From positions 1 to 64,000 of the forward strand of contig NZ_BSNN01000007.1 of assembly GCF_030160015.1 (NCBI RefSeq): DNA of 64,000 nt, written 5' to 3'. The position numbers were made by a program, and so were the translations under genes. Numbering within the stretch: the first letter of the stretch is position 1; each line of letters begins with the position of its first letter. Positions 33,814-45,811 of the stretch are shown here, piece after piece. The notes beneath the pieces are model-generated. The model did not search any database. It was given only the letters and a program-made list of their open reading frames with translations, and had not been told where the DNA came from. This DNA is from Amylibacter marinus (GTDB taxonomy: Bacteria; Pseudomonadota; Alphaproteobacteria; Rhodobacterales; Rhodobacteraceae).

Positions 33814-34308
33814 TTGCCATCAATTATTCGCACCCTGCTGCGCAAATTTCGATTTTTGCTAAAAAAGCCTCTGTTCACATTGGTCTGGTTGCCCGCGGTT
33901 TGGTTAATGTTGGGCGCGGCGCGGGCGATGATTCTTACGGTCGAGTTTCGCCGCCTTGCGCGGTTATTGGGTCGTCGCGAGGGGCTGATGAGCGCTGTGC
34001 CGCTGTTAACCAAACCCCAGAAGCGCCGCGCGCGCCAAATTCAAGCAGTGATCAAATTGGCCGCGCGCTATACCCCCTGGACCAGCAATTGCTTCCCACA
34101 GGCCATCGCGGCCCGGGTTCTGTTGGGTCTCTATGGCGTGCCCTATATGATGTTTTTTGGCGTTAACAAACAGGGCAAAAACAATTGCCTTAAGGCCCAT
34201 GCTTGGGTGGTCTCTGGCCCCTGTGCGGTGGCCGGCGGCCATGCCTTTAATGAATACACTGTGGTTGGCAGCTTTGGCGCAGATTCTTGGCAAAAGGCCG
34301 GCTCATGA
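33814..34308 (+). CDS. Lasso-peptide-B2-like transglutaminase-fold protein
   Basis: 164 residues from TTG 33814 (weak ribosome site). An N-terminal hydrophobic segment, then the B2 protease pattern: Cys93 in SNCFPQAIAARVLL, GVPYMMFFGV, and His129 in KAHAWVV. In McjB-type proteins Cys, His and Asp form the triad; the acidic residue expected about 12 residues after His is not evident here (AVAGGHAF), so activity is uncertain. It overlaps the ABC exporter by ATGA. Family members without lasso precursors are common in polysaccharide clusters; function there is unknown. Confidence 0.75.
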   Translation: MPSIIRTLLRKFRFLLKKPLFTLVWLPAVWLMLGAARAMILTVEFRRLARLLGRREGLMSAVPLLTKPQKRRARQIQAVIKLAARYTPWTSNCFPQAIAARVLLGLYGVPYMMFFGVNKQGKNNCLKAHAWVVSGPCAVAGGHAFNEYTVVGSFGADSWQKAGS

Positions 34309-36005
34309 TTTTCACCCGCTTTCTATCCCTGCTATGGCGCCATTCCCCACGCAAAACCGCGCTGATTTTTGCCACCACCACCCTCGCTGGGCTAACCGAG
34401 GGCATTGGCCTGTTGTTGTTGGTGCCGCTCTTGGCCAGCCTACAGAGTCAATCAGCCGACAGCGGGGGAATGGCCGCGCGCGTCGGACAGATGGTACAAC
34501 AATTTGGCGTCCCAAATACCACCAAGTCTATCGTGATGATTTTTGTGGGCCTTGTGGCCTTGCGCGCCATTATTGACTATCTGCGCTCGGTGGTTTCTCA
34601 GCGGATCCAGCTAGAGCTGATGGACGATCTGCGCAGCCAGACCTTTGCCGCCCTGTTGGGGGCACAGTGGAAATGGTTGCTGGGGTTGCGTAAATCCGAT
34701 CACACCAGCCTGTTGCTAAATGATATCGCGCGCATCTCTCAGGGTCTGTCTGTATCCATACAGTTTTTGGTCAATATTGTGCGATTAGCAATCTATCTGC
34801 TGGTGGCGGCGGCGCTGTCTGTGCCGATGACTGCGGTGGCGCTGTTGGTGGGCGTGATCGCGGCACTATTATTGCGCAAGCAACACAGCCGCGCAGGCCA
34901 ATTAGGGCGCAGACTAAACAATGCCCACAAGGTGATGCAACAGATCATCGACGAGGGCTTGGGTGGGATCAAGCTGACCAAAATTCTGGGCAACGAGCAC
35001 CGCCACCGCCAGGTTATGGAACAAATCATGCAAAACCTGCGGGATCAGCGGCTGGCATTCACCCGCGTGAACGCCCGTGCGGGGGCATTATTTCAAGTGA
35101 TTATTGCGCTGTTTCTGGCGGGATTCCTGATCATCGGGCTAGACTATCTGACCCTACAGATGGAAAGTTTGCTGATCTTGGTGCTGATCCTTGCGCGTGC
35201 CGCGCCGATGTTTCGAAAGCTACAGTCGGACATAAATATCCTGCTTCACGCAGAGCCCGCACTAGACAGCCTGAGCCAGACCCTATCACAGGCAGATCAG
35301 CACCAAGATACCCCAGATCAAGGCGCAGAGGCCCCACTTGCGTTGAACCACACCATCCGCCTAAAAAATATCTCTTTCTCTTATGGCCACGAGGGGCGCT
35401 ATGCCCTGCGCGACATCACGCTGGATATCCCCGCAAATAAAACCACAGCCATCAAAGGCGCTTCTGGCTCTGGAAAATCCACATTGGCGGATATGATCAT
35501 GGGCTTGCTGACCCCAGATACCGGCGAAATAACCATCGATGGTCAGGAATTAACAAGTGCCAACCGGCGCGCGTGGCGCCAGTCAATCGCCTATGTGCCC
35601 CAAGATGTGTTCCTGTTTCACGATAGCATTCGCAATAACCTGTTATGGGCGCGTATGGATGCAGATGATGATGCCCTGGAACAAGCGCTGCGCAAGGCCG
35701 CGGCAGAGTTCGTATTTGATTTACCCGATGGGTTGGATACGGTGGTGGGCGATGGTGGCATTCGCCTATCGGGTGGCGAGCGTCAACGCATTGCGCTGGC
35801 ACGCGCCATGCTGAATGCACCAAAGCTGTTGATCCTAGACGAGGCAACCTCTGCGCTGGATCTGGAAAATGAATTACGCATTCGCGATTCCATCCAGACC
35901 TTGCATGGTGATTTAACGATGATCATTATCGGCCACCGCCTGCCCACATTGGAAAATGCAGATCAGATTATCACCGTTGATGCAGGGACTGCTACAGTGG
36001 GCTAA
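34305..36005 (+). CDS. ABC exporter, fused membrane and ATPase domains (MsbA-like)
   Basis: 566 residues from ATG 34305 (ATGA overlap, AAAGG upstream). About six helices in the first 310 residues, then an ATPase with Walker A GASGSGKST, signature LSGGERQRIALARAM, Walker B LLILDEATSALD and His in IIGHRLPT. No N-terminal peptidase domain. In lasso clusters the D protein is such an exporter, and here it follows the B2-like gene; lipid-linked saccharide export is equally possible. Its stop overlaps that of the Wzc gene on the other strand by 4 nt. Confidence 0.9.
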   Translation: MIFTRFLSLLWRHSPRKTALIFATTTLAGLTEGIGLLLLVPLLASLQSQSADSGGMAARVGQMVQQFGVPNTTKSIVMIFVGLVALRAIIDYLRSVVSQRIQLELMDDLRSQTFAALLGAQWKWLLGLRKSDHTSLLLNDIARISQGLSVSIQFLVNIVRLAIYLLVAAALSVPMTAVALLVGVIAALLLRKQHSRAGQLGRRLNNAHKVMQQIIDEGLGGIKLTKILGNEHRHRQVMEQIMQNLRDQRLAFTRVNARAGALFQVIIALFLAGFLIIGLDYLTLQMESLLILVLILARAAPMFRKLQSDINILLHAEPALDSLSQTLSQADQHQDTPDQGAEAPLALNHTIRLKNISFSYGHEGRYALRDITLDIPANKTTAIKGASGSGKSTLADMIMGLLTPDTGEITIDGQELTSANRRAWRQSIAYVPQDVFLFHDSIRNNLLWARMDADDDALEQALRKAAAEFVFDLPDGLDTVVGDGGIRLSGGERQRIALARAMLNAPKLLILDEATSALDLENELRIRDSIQTLHGDLTMIIIGHRLPTLENADQIITVDAGTATVG

Positions 36006-38167
36006 TCGGCGGTATAGTAGCTGTTCTTACCATAGTAATAACCATAGTTACCGCTATAGCCGTATTTCTTGACCTTCTTCACGTCCACCATGTTCAGGAT
36101 CAAACCATCCACTGGGGTGCCCACGCTTTCCAGCATATTCAAGCCTGCGCGCAATTCGGACTTGGTGGTACCATCCCACAATACCGAATACACAATACTG
36201 TCTGCATGGCGCGCAATCACACGCGCATCCGGCACCGCCAGCACAGGTGGCGTATCTATGATAATATAGTCATACTCCTCGCGCAGCCGCGCCAACAGAT
36301 CTATGAACTTCTGAGAAGAGAACACATCCGTGGCATTAGACGATGTTTTATCACCGGAAATGATATGCGGCCCGTTCTCCATTGGCTTGATCAAGCAATC
36401 CTCTAGTTCTGCCGTTCCCATCATCAGAGACACAAAACCAGGATAAGAGCCAACATCGAAATATTCCGAGAAAATCCGTTTGCGGATATCGCACTCCATC
36501 AACAGAACCTTTTTGCCCAGCCCAGACATATTCTGCGCCAAGGAAAGAGAAACAGATGTCTTACCCTCTGCAGGGGTTGAAGACGTAATCATAATCACCT
36601 GCGGCTCTTTCTCGATATCAGCCAGCAAAATCGAGGTGCGCAAATTGTTGACCGATTCACTAAACGCAGAGGTGGGGTGATCCTGCGTATAGGTCAAAAC
36701 ATCCTTGCGGGTTTTCACCTTTAGTTTTGGCACCACACCCAAAACGCGCAGGTTGGTATAGTCTTCCAATTCCTCTGGCGCACGGAATGCATTGTTCATG
36801 ATCTCACGAATGAATAATATTCCTATACCCGCACCAATGCCCATCAACAGTGTCAGCATCATAATCACGCTGCGCCGCGGGGACGTGGCGCGCCGTGGGG
36901 TGGCCTCGGACAACAAGCGTGTGGTGGGGGCAAACAAACCCTGTTGCAAGGTGATCTCTTTCAGGCGGGTGATAAAACTCTCGTAGAGCAATCCATTGGC
37001 CTGCAATTGGCCCTCTAGCTGGCGTAATTTCAACAAATCGCTGGACTGGCGCTCGACCTGTTGCTTCAGCGCCTGCTCTGAAATTGATAATCCCTGTAAT
37101 TTTTGTGTTGCACTGATCGATTCAACCTTCAAATCCTGCATACGGCGATCAAGGCTGGTATGGATATCGGTCAAGTCCCAACGGGTATTGCCCAAAATAG
37201 GTGCAAGAGCAGCGTAGGCAGGACGCGTAGCAAAGGCGCGCAACTTTTCAATATCCTGCTCGGCCAAGGCCAGTTTAGCCAGCTCCATTTGTACATTCAC
37301 ACGGTCGATATCCTCTTGGTACAGGCTCAGACGTTGGCGCATGTCCTTTAGCTGACGGTTCAGCGCCACCAAGTTTTCGGCACTGACCAGATCTGTGCTA
37401 TCTTGGAATTCACGCAGGCGATTTTCATCCGCATCAATCTCTGCCTTCAGCTCTGCCGCTTTTTGGCTCAGCCACTCGCTCGCCTTTTCGGTGACGTCGA
37501 ATTTCTGATCGATGCCATCTTGGATGTAGACCGCGGCCAAGCCATTAGCCATGCGCACAGCCTCGGCGCGGTCGGTTGAACGTGCGGTGATTTGAAACGC
37601 GAAGGTGCGCTCTACAGGGGAAAGTGCAAAAAACCCATTCAGGCGGCTGATCAACCCTTCCTGCACTTGCTCATTGGTTAGCACAATCTTCTCTTGGGGC
37701 TTGGCATCCGAAAACAATCCCCAGACAAATTTACGCAAACTGAAGTCCTGCAAGAAAGACTTCTCTTCCTCAACAACCGCCTCACGCAGGTTGGGATTGT
37801 ACTTTGGATCATTCATCAAATCCAAATGGTCGACCAGTTTTTTCATCATAGATCGCGAACGAATAACCAGCATCTCCGTGTTGATTTTACCCGTATCTCG
37901 CACATTGCCGCTGATCAGATTTTCAGCAACCACACTTTGTAAATTAACCACATTCTGGCGTTCGGTTTCCATAACCAACAATGCCGTTGCAGGATAGATT
38001 GGTACCGCCACACGAAAGGCATAGTAACCACCCAGCGTGAACCCAACAAATGCAGTGAATGCAACAATGAATTTACCGCGCCACAGAACCTTTAGGATCC
38101 AAAACAGATCAATATCATCTGCATTCGCTTGTGATTTTACGGCACTCGGTACATTTGCATTTTTCAC
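36002..38167 (-). CDS. Wzc-type polysaccharide co-polymerase and tyrosine autokinase
   Basis: 721 residues from GTG 38167 (AAGGA upstream; longer TTG starts are less likely). An N-terminal Wzz domain (ILKVLWRGKFIVAFTAFVGF helix), coiled-coil periplasmic region, second helix near 450 (IMMLTLLMGIGAGIGILFI), then a BY-kinase domain: Walker A STPAEGKTSVSLSLAQ, A' LLMECDIRKR, Walker B YIIIDTPPVLAVPDA. The C-terminus is a Tyr cluster with 8 Tyr (YGYSGNYGYYYGKNSYY). Such kinases control chain length and export. No Wza or low-molecular-weight phosphatase gene was seen. Confidence 0.93.
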   Translation of the reverse strand: MKNANVPSAVKSQANADDIDLFWILKVLWRGKFIVAFTAFVGFTLGGYYAFRVAVPIYPATALLVMETERQNVVNLQSVVAENLISGNVRDTGKINTEMLVIRSRSMMKKLVDHLDLMNDPKYNPNLREAVVEEEKSFLQDFSLRKFVWGLFSDAKPQEKIVLTNEQVQEGLISRLNGFFALSPVERTFAFQITARSTDRAEAVRMANGLAAVYIQDGIDQKFDVTEKASEWLSQKAAELKAEIDADENRLREFQDSTDLVSAENLVALNRQLKDMRQRLSLYQEDIDRVNVQMELAKLALAEQDIEKLRAFATRPAYAALAPILGNTRWDLTDIHTSLDRRMQDLKVESISATQKLQGLSISEQALKQQVERQSSDLLKLRQLEGQLQANGLLYESFITRLKEITLQQGLFAPTTRLLSEATPRRATSPRRSVIMMLTLLMGIGAGIGILFIREIMNNAFRAPEELEDYTNLRVLGVVPKLKVKTRKDVLTYTQDHPTSAFSESVNNLRTSILLADIEKEPQVIMITSSTPAEGKTSVSLSLAQNMSGLGKKVLLMECDIRKRIFSEYFDVGSYPGFVSLMMGTAELEDCLIKPMENGPHIISGDKTSSNATDVFSSQKFIDLLARLREEYDYIIIDTPPVLAVPDARVIARHADSIVYSVLWDGTTKSELRAGLNMLESVGTPVDGLILNMVDVKKVKKYGYSGNYGYYYGKNSYYTAD

Positions 38168-38315
38168 GGCGTTCAATTCCTTAATATACCTAAACAACAA
38201 CAGGGCTCTGGCCGAGCATTATTTTGCAACCAGTCTCCTAAATATAGTCAAATCACTGGATGTAAACCACCCGCCCCGATATAGTTCGTACAATGACAAA
38301 AAAAGAGCCAAATCC

Positions 38316-39446
38316 GTGAATAAAATAACAACCCTCACATATATTTCTACAGTTTTGCGTTATGGATATTTTGGCCGCGGCACGGATCAACAGCTGGCCG
38401 AAACCCTGATCCTGCTCAGTAAAGACTGGGAAAAAACGCGCAAACTGGCCCGCGAGAGCCGCGTTTGGACCAATCTGGTGGCCCTGCTGATCGAGACCAA
38501 AACCTGGCATCCCTTGATTCCCAGCGCGCTAAAAAGCGAGCTGAAATTCGCCTATCTGCATCACTTGGCACAGGGTCAGCAAAGCAAAGAACAGCTGATA
38601 GAGATCGCGGATGCCTTTCATCAAAACACAACAGATCCCATGATTGTTCTCAAAGGCGGGTTGCGCCTGCTTGATGATCTATACCCCAGCGTTGCACACA
38701 GGTTTTTGGCCGATTTGGATTTCTACTTTCAAGGCACCTCAACTCTACGCCAGTTCCAGCAAATGGGATATGCGGCACAAGACCAAGCCTTTGACCTTGC
38801 CACGGCAGATACAGACTATTTGCGCAGTGCGCGCAAGGCCCACCACCACCTGCCCGCGCTGTTCAAACCACCCTATAAAAAACGCGTAGAGCTGCACCAA
38901 GATTTAATCGCAAAACATGCACAGGCATTCATGCCCAAAAGTCTTGCGACCAACGCCCAAGAGGCCATGCCTGGCCTATATGCCCCTAGCCCTGTGGATC
39001 AGCTGATCATTAATATCATCCACAGCCAATACGGCGATCAACGCGCCGTTCATGCCAATTTTAGACTGCGCAATATCTTCGAAGGCTATTTGCTGTATCG
39101 CCGCCTAGACACAGACCAACAGCGCGCGCTGGATGCACATTTTGCCGCGATTAACCGCCCTCAGGATCTGGATTTTTGGAAATACCTCTGCATCAAATTT
39201 TGCGGTGCCGACGAGTTAAGCGCCCCCCATTCCCTAAGCCTAAGGATGCGCTATGCGCTCTACACCTACACAAACCAAAATTCGCCGTTAAACAGCCTGC
39301 TGTATTTCGGCTACTTCATCACAGATTTCATGCGCTATGGCCTATGGGATAAACAAGAACGCCAGCGCATCGTCAAAAATCTGCTGGGCCGCGAAACCCG
39401 CATGCGGTTTTTCAAGAAGCTAGGCCAAATTGTAGGGCGCCCCTAG
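38316..39446 (+). CDS. NTP_transf_5-like nucleotidyltransferase-fold protein
   Basis: 376 residues from GTG 38316; the longer reading frame upstream overlaps the Wzc gene antisense and is rejected as a start. Key pattern VLKGGLRLLDDLYPSVAHRF then LADLDFYF (KGG ... DLD) fits the nucleotidyltransferase-like group found in polysaccharide and lasso-like clusters, where the Asp pair would bind metal. Its substrate is unknown. It lies close to the B2-like gene (33814) and exporter (34305) and may act with them. Confidence 0.75.
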   Translation: MNKITTLTYISTVLRYGYFGRGTDQQLAETLILLSKDWEKTRKLARESRVWTNLVALLIETKTWHPLIPSALKSELKFAYLHHLAQGQQSKEQLIEIADAFHQNTTDPMIVLKGGLRLLDDLYPSVAHRFLADLDFYFQGTSTLRQFQQMGYAAQDQAFDLATADTDYLRSARKAHHHLPALFKPPYKKRVELHQDLIAKHAQAFMPKSLATNAQEAMPGLYAPSPVDQLIINIIHSQYGDQRAVHANFRLRNIFEGYLLYRRLDTDQQRALDAHFAAINRPQDLDFWKYLCIKFCGADELSAPHSLSLRMRYALYTYTNQNSPLNSLLYFGYFITDFMRYGLWDKQERQRIVKNLLGRETRMRFFKKLGQIVGRP

Positions 39447-40705
39447 CCCAACACCCGCGCCATCAAGTCAGCTACATTCTTCGCCATATTCTCGGCCGAC
39501 CATTTTTGGCACAAGGCCACGGTATCCGGTTGTGCCATATTGGGCAGATCCGCAATCCATGCGGCAATCGCATCGGTATCGCCATATTCAAAACTGCCCC
39601 CCGCACTGTCCTCGCGGATGATCCGTGACAACATCGCATCATGTGCCCCTAGATTCAAAATCGGTGCCCCCGCGGGCAGGTAGTCCAGGAATTTTGACAT
39701 GATCGAGATTTTACCCAGATCTTCATTATGTAACAACGACAGGGTCGCATCGGCCGATTGCAATAAATCCACGGTCTCGGCGTGGCTAAGAACCCCAAGA
39801 TCTTTCACCATTTCAAGACAGCCCAGCTCTTTGGCCGCCGCTGTGGCCAAATGCGCATCATTGCCCGCACATAAAATTTCGCAGGCCACAGCGTGTTTTT
39901 CCTGCGCCAGCTTCACAGCCTCGATCAAAGGCGCAATCGGGCGCTCACCATTATAAAAAGATCCCGTATGGACCAGACGCAATTTTTCGCCCTGACCGCG
40001 CGCCGCACGCGCGTCCAACACGGCCTTTAGCTGCGTCTCGTCAAACACCGCGCCATTGGCAATTGAAACAATATCCGCATCCGGATAAAGCCCGCTAAAA
40101 TACTCCGCAAAGGCCTCAGATACCACCACAACCGCATCTGCGCGCTTGACCACCCAAGCCTCGTATTTACACAGCAATGATCTGCGGATCGCCCCCATGG
40201 TGTTCTTTTCTGAAATCCAGCTAAGTGGATCGCGGAATTCAGCAATCCATGGTACCCCCAAGCGGCGCGCCAGAAAATAACCAGCCAAATGCGAAGACGC
40301 GGTGGGCGAGCTGGAATAGACCAGCTCAAAATCATTCGGTATCGCCTTGGCCATTTTGCGCACACCCAGCGCCCATAGGATCGAGCGATCCGGAAAAATA
40401 ACCGCATTCGCCAACGCTTTTAATCGCCCCAATACCCGTTGGCGTAGGCTTGGCGCCTCGCTGGATGGCGCGATAATGCGCCCATGTGCCTGTGCAACCG
40501 GATCCTTGATGCGCAACAAACGCCCACCCTGATTATCCAATGGATCAGCCAGCCCGCCCTTGCGCAGGCTATACCCATCCTGCACGGTCACAACAGTGGC
40601 GCGCCAACCTAATGGTTCTAGATGCGCAATCTGGCGGGTGGCACGCACCGCACCAGGGGCGCTGATCGGGGGATAGGCATAGGCAACCAAAAGATAATTT
40701 TTCAT
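39443..40705 (-). CDS. Glycosyltransferase, GT4-like
   Basis: 420 residues from ATG 40705 (AGGA upstream). GT-B fold: N-terminal YLLVAYAYPPISAPGAVRAT, mid-protein donor domain from about 250 (LRLVHTGSFYNGERPIAPLI), and a C-terminal segment (KISIMSKFLDYLPAGAPIL) where GT4 enzymes bind the nucleotide sugar; the usual E-x7-E is not clear. It should add one sugar to the lipid-linked repeat unit in the cytoplasm. Its stop shares CTAG with the preceding plus-strand gene. Confidence 0.82.
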   Translation of the reverse strand: MKNYLLVAYAYPPISAPGAVRATRQIAHLEPLGWRATVVTVQDGYSLRKGGLADPLDNQGGRLLRIKDPVAQAHGRIIAPSSEAPSLRQRVLGRLKALANAVIFPDRSILWALGVRKMAKAIPNDFELVYSSSPTASSHLAGYFLARRLGVPWIAEFRDPLSWISEKNTMGAIRRSLLCKYEAWVVKRADAVVVVSEAFAEYFSGLYPDADIVSIANGAVFDETQLKAVLDARAARGQGEKLRLVHTGSFYNGERPIAPLIEAVKLAQEKHAVACEILCAGNDAHLATAAAKELGCLEMVKDLGVLSHAETVDLLQSADATLSLLHNEDLGKISIMSKFLDYLPAGAPILNLGAHDAMLSRIIREDSAGGSFEYGDTDAIAAWIADLPNMAQPDTVALCQKWSAENMAKNVADLMARVLG

Positions 40706-40861
40706 AAGAAATCCTGCATCAATCACTCAGATATCTGCCTTGGTTTCAGTGGCCTGTCCAGCCAGAAATGCATCAGACCGCCTATATAGAAATTTGCCAA
40801 CCCACTACTAGACATTCTGGCAAGGGTTGTTAAGTCTCTGCCTAGAACACAGGGGCATTTT

Positions 40862-41953
40862 ATGAAAAAAATCATCACAATTCTTGGCGCACGTCCCCAA
40901 TTTATCAAGGCCAGCACCATTTCACATGAAATCGCCCGTACCGATGGTATCAGCGAAACATTGCTGCACACAGGGCAACATTTCGATGAAAACATGTCGG
41001 ATGTGTTTTTTGACGAGTTGAACATCCCCAAACCCGCCTATAACCTAGGGGTATCAGGCGGGCGCCACGGCCAGATGACCGGCCGTCAGCTGGAAAAAAT
41101 CGAAACCGTCCTACTCGACGAAAAACCAGATGCTGTTTTGGTGTATGGTGATACAAATTCCACTATGGCCGGCGCATTGGCCGCCGCGCAAAATCAGATC
41201 CCGATCGCCCATGTCGAGGCAGGCCTACGCTCATTCAATCGCGCCATGCCCGAGGAAATCAACCGCGTGATGACAGACCACCTGTCCAACTGGCTGTTCG
41301 CACCAACGCAATTGGCGGTGGATAATCTAAAAACCGAGGGCATTGCAGGCGCGCGCGTGACCAACTGCGGTGATGTCATGTATGACGCCGCTTTACACTA
41401 CGCCGATATCGCCCGGGAAAAATCCGCCATCCTTACAGACCTTGACCTCACCGAGGGTCATTTCCGGCTGGCGACCCTGCATCGCCCTGCCAATACCGAC
41501 AGTGTTGAAAACCTGCGCGCTATTTTCACAGCCTTTCAGGAATTGGCCCGTGAAATGCCACTGGTTCTGCCCCTGCACCCCCGCACCCGAAATGCGCTAA
41601 ACGTGGCGGGGCTGTTTGATCAGCTCACGGCCGGTTTAACCCTGACCGATCCCTTGGGTTTTCTAGATATCATCCGCCTGATGCAATCCGCGAAATTGGT
41701 GCTAACCGATAGCGGCGGTGTGCAAAAAGAGGCCTATTTCCACGCGACCCCCGTATCGATTCTGCGCGACGAAACCGAATGGGTAGAATTGCTGGATATG
41801 GGCTGGGCCGAATTGGTAGATGTGCGCGACCCTGCCAATATCACCAGCAGCGCCGCGCGCCTTGAGAATCAGACTGGCGATAGCCTGCAAAAACCCTATG
41901 GTGATGGCAGCGCCACGCGCCAAATCGTACAAACTCTTCTATCGGAATTATAA
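40862..41953 (+). CDS. wbpI: UDP-GlcNAc-type 2-epimerase (WbpI/WecB family)
   Basis: 363 residues; AGGGG precedes the ATG by 7-8 nt. Strong family motifs: ILGARPQFIKA, HTGQHFDENMSD, VYGDTNSTMAGALAA, HVEAGLRSFNRAMPEEINR and LTDSGGVQKEA. The N-terminus and HTGQHFDxNMS pattern resemble WbpI/WlbD, the 2-epimerase for UDP-2,3-diacetamido-glucuronic acid, and the neighbouring WbpB/D/E-like genes support that over plain WecB. It overlaps the next gene by 1 nt (TAATG). Confidence 0.88.
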   Translation: MKKIITILGARPQFIKASTISHEIARTDGISETLLHTGQHFDENMSDVFFDELNIPKPAYNLGVSGGRHGQMTGRQLEKIETVLLDEKPDAVLVYGDTNSTMAGALAAAQNQIPIAHVEAGLRSFNRAMPEEINRVMTDHLSNWLFAPTQLAVDNLKTEGIAGARVTNCGDVMYDAALHYADIAREKSAILTDLDLTEGHFRLATLHRPANTDSVENLRAIFTAFQELAREMPLVLPLHPRTRNALNVAGLFDQLTAGLTLTDPLGFLDIIRLMQSAKLVLTDSGGVQKEAYFHATPVSILRDETEWVELLDMGWAELVDVRDPANITSSAARLENQTGDSLQKPYGDGSATRQIVQTLLSEL

Positions 41954-42969
41954 TGTCAAAACGCGTCTTTATCACTGGAACCGCTGGTTTTATCGGCTTT
42001 CATCTGGCCAAACTGTTGCTGGCCGAGGGTTTCACCGTTCTTGGCTATGATGGTATGAGCGACTACTACGACGTAAACCTTAAAAAGCGGCGTACCCAGC
42101 TGCTGCTCCAAAACGAACGCTTCAGCTTCGTTGAAGGCCAGCTAGAGGATAACGACTTTCTGCGCGCCACCATCGATCCCTTTGAACCCGACGCAATCGT
42201 GCATCTGGCCGCACAGGCTGGCGTGCGCTACAGCCTAGAAAACCCCCGCGCCTATATCGAAAGCAATGTTATAGGCACCTTCAATATCATGGAGGCCGCG
42301 CGCGAGCTGGCGCCTGAGCATTTGCTGATGGCCTCGACCTCTTCGGTTTATGGCGCAAACGATGTGATGCCGTTTAACGAGCGTGAAAAAACCGAAACCC
42401 CCATGACCATCTATGCCGCCACCAAGAAGGCCGGTGAGAACATGGGCCATTCCTATGCGCACCTGTGGGATATCCCCACCACCATGTTCCGCTTCTTTAC
42501 GGTTTACGGCCCTTGGGGGCGCCCCGATATGGCGCTGTTTAAATTCACCAAAGGCATCTTGGAAGATACGCCAATTGATATCTACAACAACGGCGATATG
42601 TACCGCGATTTCACCTATGTAGAAGATTTGGTAAAAGGCATCCGCCTGTTGATCGATACACCGCCCAAACGCCCCGAAACACCCGCCGATATCCCCGAGG
42701 GCGACAGCCTGTCCCCCGTGGCCCCCTTTCGCGTGGTCAACATCGGCAATTCAGACAAGGTGCGCCTGCTCGATTACATCGACGCCATCGAAACAGAGCT
42801 GGGCAAACCCGCCATCCGCAATTACATGGGCATGCAAACAGGCGATGTACCCGCCACATGGGCCAATGCGGATCTGTTGAAAAATTTAACTGGTTATCAG
42901 CCCAGCACCGATATCAAGGTCGGCGTTGCAAAATTTGTGGCATGGTACCGCGATTATTATCAAGTTTAG
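41953..42969 (+). CDS. UDP-glucuronate 4-epimerase-like SDR
   Basis: 338 residues. NAD motif FITGTAGFIGFHLAKLLL (GxxGxxG), the CapI/GAE-type DYYDVNLKKRR, AAQAGVRYSLENP, catalytic Ser in STSSVYG and YAATKK (YxxxK). The length and sequence fit UDP-glucuronate or UDP-GlcNAcA 4-epimerases. It follows the 2-epimerase without a gap and precedes a UDP-HexNAc dehydrogenase, so it probably interconverts gluco and galacto uronic forms. Confidence 0.87.
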   Translation: MSKRVFITGTAGFIGFHLAKLLLAEGFTVLGYDGMSDYYDVNLKKRRTQLLLQNERFSFVEGQLEDNDFLRATIDPFEPDAIVHLAAQAGVRYSLENPRAYIESNVIGTFNIMEAARELAPEHLLMASTSSVYGANDVMPFNEREKTETPMTIYAATKKAGENMGHSYAHLWDIPTTMFRFFTVYGPWGRPDMALFKFTKGILEDTPIDIYNNGDMYRDFTYVEDLVKGIRLLIDTPPKRPETPADIPEGDSLSPVAPFRVVNIGNSDKVRLLDYIDAIETELGKPAIRNYMGMQTGDVPATWANADLLKNLTGYQPSTDIKVGVAKFVAWYRDYYQV

Positions 42970-42987
42970 GTCTTTGGGATCACAAAA

Positions 42988-45811
<2,824 letters not shown>

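Noticed and set aside
38037-38315. Long upstream extension of the nucleotidyltransferase-like gene
   Set aside because: The first 93 codons lie antisense to the Wzc gene start and do not fit the family; GTG 38316 gives the usual length.
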